This document shows, piece by piece, positions 61,183 to 64,000 of a DNA stretch of 64,000 nt (the stretch's first letter is position 1; every line of letters starts with the position of its first letter). The stretch covers positions 1 through 64,000 of the forward strand of contig JAGLZW010000036.1 of the NCBI GenBank assembly GCA_023131225.1, in the 5' to 3' direction. Origin of the DNA: Candidatus Bathyarchaeota archaeon. Its GTDB lineage: Archaea; Thermoproteota; Bathyarchaeia; Bathyarchaeales; SOJC01. Under the pieces are notes generated by a model. The model was not told the DNA's origin. It did no database searches and worked only from the letters and a program-made list of their open reading frames with translations. The position numbers and the translations under genes were made by a program.

Positions 61183-63609
61183 TTGCAACGTAGGGTTCTG
61201 TTTCCCTTCACAGCCATAGTTGAACTGGATAAGTTGAAACTTGCCATGATAATCAACGCGGTCAACCCGAATATTGGCGGATTGCTGATTCGAGGACCAA
61301 AAGGCTCTGGCAAAACCACTGCTGTTCGAGCCTTAAGGGATGTTTTGCCAAAAATACAAGTGGCGAAAGATTGCACCTTCAACTGCAACCCCTCTGACTC
61401 GTCTAATATGTGCGAGAAATGCAGTGCAACCTACCAAAAAAGCGGAAAATTCCAGATAGAGGAAAGAGAGATGAGGGTAGTTGATCTCCCTCTGGGCGCA
61501 ACAGAAGACCGCGTGGTTGGAAGCTTAGACATTGAAAAAGCCATAAAACATGGCGTAGAAGCCTTAGAACCCGGCATTTTGGCAGAAGCAAACCAGAACA
61601 TACTCTACGTAGACGAAATCAACCTCTTACCCGACCACATCGCAGACGATTTGCTCGATGCTGCCGCAACCGGATGGAACGTCGTTGAAAGAGAAGGAAT
61701 CTCAGTAAGCCACCCCTCACGTTTCATTTTCATAGGAACAATGAACCCCGAAGAAGGGCAACTCCGCCCTCAACTCTTGGACCGTTTTCCACTATCCGTT
61801 ACTGTCAAAAGAATAGCGTCAGTAGAAGGAAGAATGAACGTTGTGAGGCGAAACCTGGAGTTCGAAGCAGACCCAGAAGTTTTTCTTAAAAAATATGAAC
61901 CCGTGCAAGACGAATTGAATAATAGAATTGCACAAGCACGAAATATGCTTCCTGACGTTGTGATGCCTGAGAAACTCCTCGAAGCAGTATGCAAGACTTG
62001 TTTAGATTTGAAGGTTGACGGTTTAAGACCCGACATAGTCATCAGCAAGGCAGCCACTACACTTGCCGCTTTTGAAGGTAGAAAGGAAGTCTCATTAGAG
62101 GACATTCTCATCGCCTCAGAACTTGCCCTGAGCCATCGTACAAGAGAAGGTGGATTCCTCGAACCAGCAACACCAGAAGAAATTAAAGAAGCACTCCTCA
62201 CCACAGCAAAAGCCGTGGGCTATAATCCATCGAAAACCGAAGAAAAAACCCAAAAGGAAGGCAGCGCGGAAGGAAAGAAAAAGAAGAGGAAAGAGGGGCG
62301 CGCTATTGTCTTTATCAAAGGCGATGTGAGCAAGAAGCTTGAAGAATTCTTAGAAAAGAACAAAGGGTTATTCGAAGCTTGGAAAAGATTGTCGCGGTTT
62401 TTTGCTACTATAAATAGACTGTTTGGCCAAGTGATATTTGCTTTTGGGCGGAGGGTCAAAAAACAGGTCAAAGACATTCCAAGCGTGAAGGCTGTGGCAA
62501 AAAGCGACAAACCTCTCAAAGCGGATGACAAAGACGAAGGAAAGCAGGTTTTTCTGAAGAAAATGAAGGGAATACCATCAGTCAGCCACGCAGCAAAAAC
62601 TCCTAAGCTAAAAAAAGGATTTTCTCTTTTTAAAATCTTCAAAGGTTCAACGAAGGATTCAGGCGTCCTTTCAAAACTATCTTTCAAAGTAAAGAAAACA
62701 AGTAAGGCTACAAGTAGTTTCGCAGGCAAAAGAGCAGAAGCTATAACGACGCTCGGTCGAGGCAGAACTAGTGGATGGAGATTGCCCCATGGCAAACCCC
62801 GAGATATACATCTTCCAGCCACCATCCGAGCGGCGGCGAGAAAACAAAAGCACAAAAAGAAAAGTCTCGAAACCGCCCTCGACATAAACCTTCAAGATAT
62901 TCGTGAAAAGCTAAGGCGTTACAAAGCACCTATGACAATAATTTTTGTTCTAGATTTGAGTGGCTCCATGATGCTTAGCATCGACTCTATAAAAAAAGCT
63001 ATACTAAAGTTGCATGGAGATGCTTACCGTTACAGAGATCGCGTTGGAATTGTAGCATTGAAAGATACTGGAGCTGTTGTGGCTCAACATCCCATCACAA
63101 ACCTGAGAGTTGTGGCTAACAAGCTTTTAGGACTGAAAATCAGTGGATACACGCCTCTTGCTGCTGGAATGCTCAAAGCATGGGAAGTTCTAAAAGAATC
63201 GAAAAGACGTGCCCCTTCCACAATACCTGCTATGATCGTTATCACTGATGGAGGTGCTAATGTGCCCTTGGTGAGAAGCTTAGAGACTGGCGAAGTTCGA
63301 TCCATAGAAGAAAAGCGCATAATAGTTCGAGAATACGAAGGTCTTGCCGTTCACGACGCGTTGTCCGTTTCCAAGATGATAAGAAAAGAAGGAATTCACA
63401 CGATAGTAATCAACACCAACCCTCACATGTACGGTCGAGAAACATACGGCTTTGCAGTAACTGAACTTATAGCCGCCCATACAAACGGAAAGCTTCACAC
63501 AGTGGGCAGACTAGCTAGTGAACCGGAACTAGTTGAGAGAATTATAGAAAAAATAGGGGAGGATCAGCGCTTAATTGCGCATGAAGCATCTCCAACAGGG
63601 TTTGACTAA
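61183..63609 (+). CDS. AAA+/VWA magnesium-chelatase-like protein (ChlI-ChlD fusion)
   Basis: 808 residues. Residues 1-345 are a ChlI-type AAA+ domain: Walker [15 protein letters not shown] (38-51), Walker [41 protein letters not shown], and a four-Cys insert (C64, C68, C77, C80). Residues 350-560 are a basic low-complexity linker with many Lys ([14 protein letters not shown]). Residues 580-770 are a VWA domain with MIDAS DLSGSM at 591-596 and TPLAAG, ITDGGAN. Such fusions insert metals (Mg, Co, Ni) into tetrapyrroles or act on other proteins; no cobaltochelatase CobN or porphyrin genes are seen here. TTG start after GGGGAG. It overlaps the opposite gene by four bases. Confidence 0.9.
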   Translation: MQRRVLFPFTAIVELDKLKLAMIINAVNPNIGGLLIRGPKGSGKTTAVRALRDVLPKIQVAKDCTFNCNPSDSSNMCEKCSATYQKSGKFQIEEREMRVVDLPLGATEDRVVGSLDIEKAIKHGVEALEPGILAEANQNILYVDEINLLPDHIADDLLDAAATGWNVVEREGISVSHPSRFIFIGTMNPEEGQLRPQLLDRFPLSVTVKRIASVEGRMNVVRRNLEFEADPEVFLKKYEPVQDELNNRIAQARNMLPDVVMPEKLLEAVCKTCLDLKVDGLRPDIVISKAATTLAAFEGRKEVSLEDILIASELALSHRTREGGFLEPATPEEIKEALLTTAKAVGYNPSKTEEKTQKEGSAEGKKKKRKEGRAIVFIKGDVSKKLEEFLEKNKGLFEAWKRLSRFFATINRLFGQVIFAFGRRVKKQVKDIPSVKAVAKSDKPLKADDKDEGKQVFLKKMKGIPSVSHAAKTPKLKKGFSLFKIFKGSTKDSGVLSKLSFKVKKTSKATSSFAGKRAEAITTLGRGRTSGWRLPHGKPRDIHLPATIRAAARKQKHKKKSLETALDINLQDIREKLRRYKAPMTIIFVLDLSGSMMLSIDSIKKAILKLHGDAYRYRDRVGIVALKDTGAVVAQHPITNLRVVANKLLGLKISGYTPLAAGMLKAWEVLKESKRRAPSTIPAMIVITDGGANVPLVRSLETGEVRSIEEKRIIVREYEGLAVHDALSVSKMIRKEGIHTIVINTNPHMYGRETYGFAVTELIAAHTNGKLHTVGRLASEPELVERIIEKIGEDQRLIAHEASPTGFD

Positions 63610-64000
63610 GCTTCAAGTTTCGCTATTTTTCGATCAAACACCTTTCTTAACATCGAAATTGGCAAGTACCCGTTTGCTGTAATGGTGTCGTGGAAAAATC
63701 TCTCGTTGTACTTTTCGCCCATTTTCTGCTTTACTTCCTCTAGCAACTGCAGTATCAGATGTTTGCCTAGGAGGTATGAGAGAGCATAGCCTGGCGTTTG
63801 CGTATAGCGACGTACCTCTGCAACAGCACCCTCCTTTGACATTCCAGCCTCTTTCATCAACATGTCGACAGCTTCATCGAAACTCATCTCGCCACGTGAC
63901 AACCCAACGTCTACAATCATCCTTACCGCACGCCAGATCACATCATTGATTTGTACAAGCTTGGATTCCAAGCTTGTTACGTACCCATGTTCCATCATCA
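63606..64000 (-). CDS. DUF885-family protein, C-terminal part (5' end outside window)
   Basis: About 131 residues are visible and the frame continues through the right edge. [20 protein letters not shown] is the signature of the C-terminal region of DUF885 proteins (predicted zinc carboxypeptidase-like, related to M32/M2 folds), followed by [20 protein letters not shown] then the end. Full-length members are about 550-600 residues with an HEXXH motif, which would lie outside. It probably acts as a peptidase; inference from family. Confidence 0.8.
   Translation of the reverse strand, partial: MMEHGYVTSLESKLVQINDVIWRAVRMIVDVGLSRGEMSFDEAVDMLMKEAGMSKEGAVAEVRRYTQTPGYALSYLLGKHLILQLLEEVKQKMGEKYNERFFHDTITANGYLPISMLRKVFDRKIAKLEA

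Noticed and set aside
1-64000. CRISPR array, insertion sequences, prophage or toxin-antitoxin modules
   Set aside because: No regular direct-repeat array, transposase, integrase or recognised defence gene was found on either strand.

Overview
The window is archaeal chromosome. Direct support comes from an archaeosine tRNA-guanine transglycosylase, an SmAP3-type Lsm protein, ribosomal protein eL38, an archaeal-type cofactor-independent phosphoglycerate mutase (apgM), an archaeal bifunctional GlmU, a PAC2-family protein, a presenilin homologue, an MtrH-family methyltransferase, TATA-box promoters with apparently leaderless starts, and GGTGA/GGAG ribosome sites with many TTG starts. eL38 together with MtrH, corrinoid and propionyl/methylmalonyl-CoA genes and large dockerin-bearing surface proteins suggests a TACK-group, Bathyarchaeota-like organism. 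The lineage is an inference; there is no rRNA in the window.

Layout. 1-8.8 kb is a surface-protein region on the minus strand: a partial NosD-like beta-helix protein, a small ParB-fold protein and two giant secreted proteins that each end in a pair of dockerin repeats. It is studded with small GC-rich hairpin repeats. 9-14.2 kb holds Nudix, thioredoxin, a CooT-type Ni protein, a corrinoid protein facing an MtrH-like methyltransferase, an OB-fold protein and a TRAM protein. 14.2-19.8 kb holds threonine dehydrogenase, an NAD-kinase-like protein, apgM, a 31-residue SEC-C protein, a low-Mr phosphatase and two membrane PH-domain proteins. tRNA-Ser(GCT) follows at 19.8 kb, then a gene-poor stretch with a frameshifted thioredoxin-like gene and a radical SAM activase-like gene. 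22.5-27.9 kb carries a giant membrane-anchored ectodomain protein with an internal signal-peptidase-I domain, divergent from a MacB-type ABC transporter; a perfect palindrome lies between them. 28-36.5 kb holds a flavodoxin, tRNA-Val(TAC), eL38, the presenilin homologue, a regulator pair, a beta-CASP nuclease, a PHP protein, TgtA, PAC2 and SmAP3.

36.5-50.1 kb is mainly central metabolism: GlmU/GlmM (amino-sugar activation), methylmalonyl-CoA epimerase, biotin ligase, CysRS, a carboxyltransferase, a pyruvate-carboxylase-B-like subunit, a biotin carrier, glycerate 2-kinase, a glyoxylate/hydroxypyruvate reductase and an acyl-CoA dehydrogenase. The methylmalonyl-CoA mutase large subunit is at 56.4 kb. 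Together these point to propionyl/methylmalonyl-CoA and oxaloacetate interconversion with biotin enzymes, but no biotin carboxylase and no B12-binding mutase subunit is present here. 50.2-55 kb carries a small Cys-rich secreted protein beside a membrane-anchored winged-helix regulator, a cation/Ca antiporter, several small proteins, a VIT1-type transporter and an ArsR-like regulator. 55-64 kb has an aminotransferase, the mutase, a TldE/TldD pair divergent from an AAA+/VWA chelatase-like protein, and a partial DUF885 protein at the right edge.

No CRISPR array, insertion sequence, transposase or defence system was recognised. The most unusual items are the embedded signal-peptidase domain and its palindromic divergent promoter, the family of tRNA-like intergenic hairpins, the archaeal dockerin proteins with shared upstream DNA and leader modules, and a corrinoid protein that lacks the cobalt-binding histidine.
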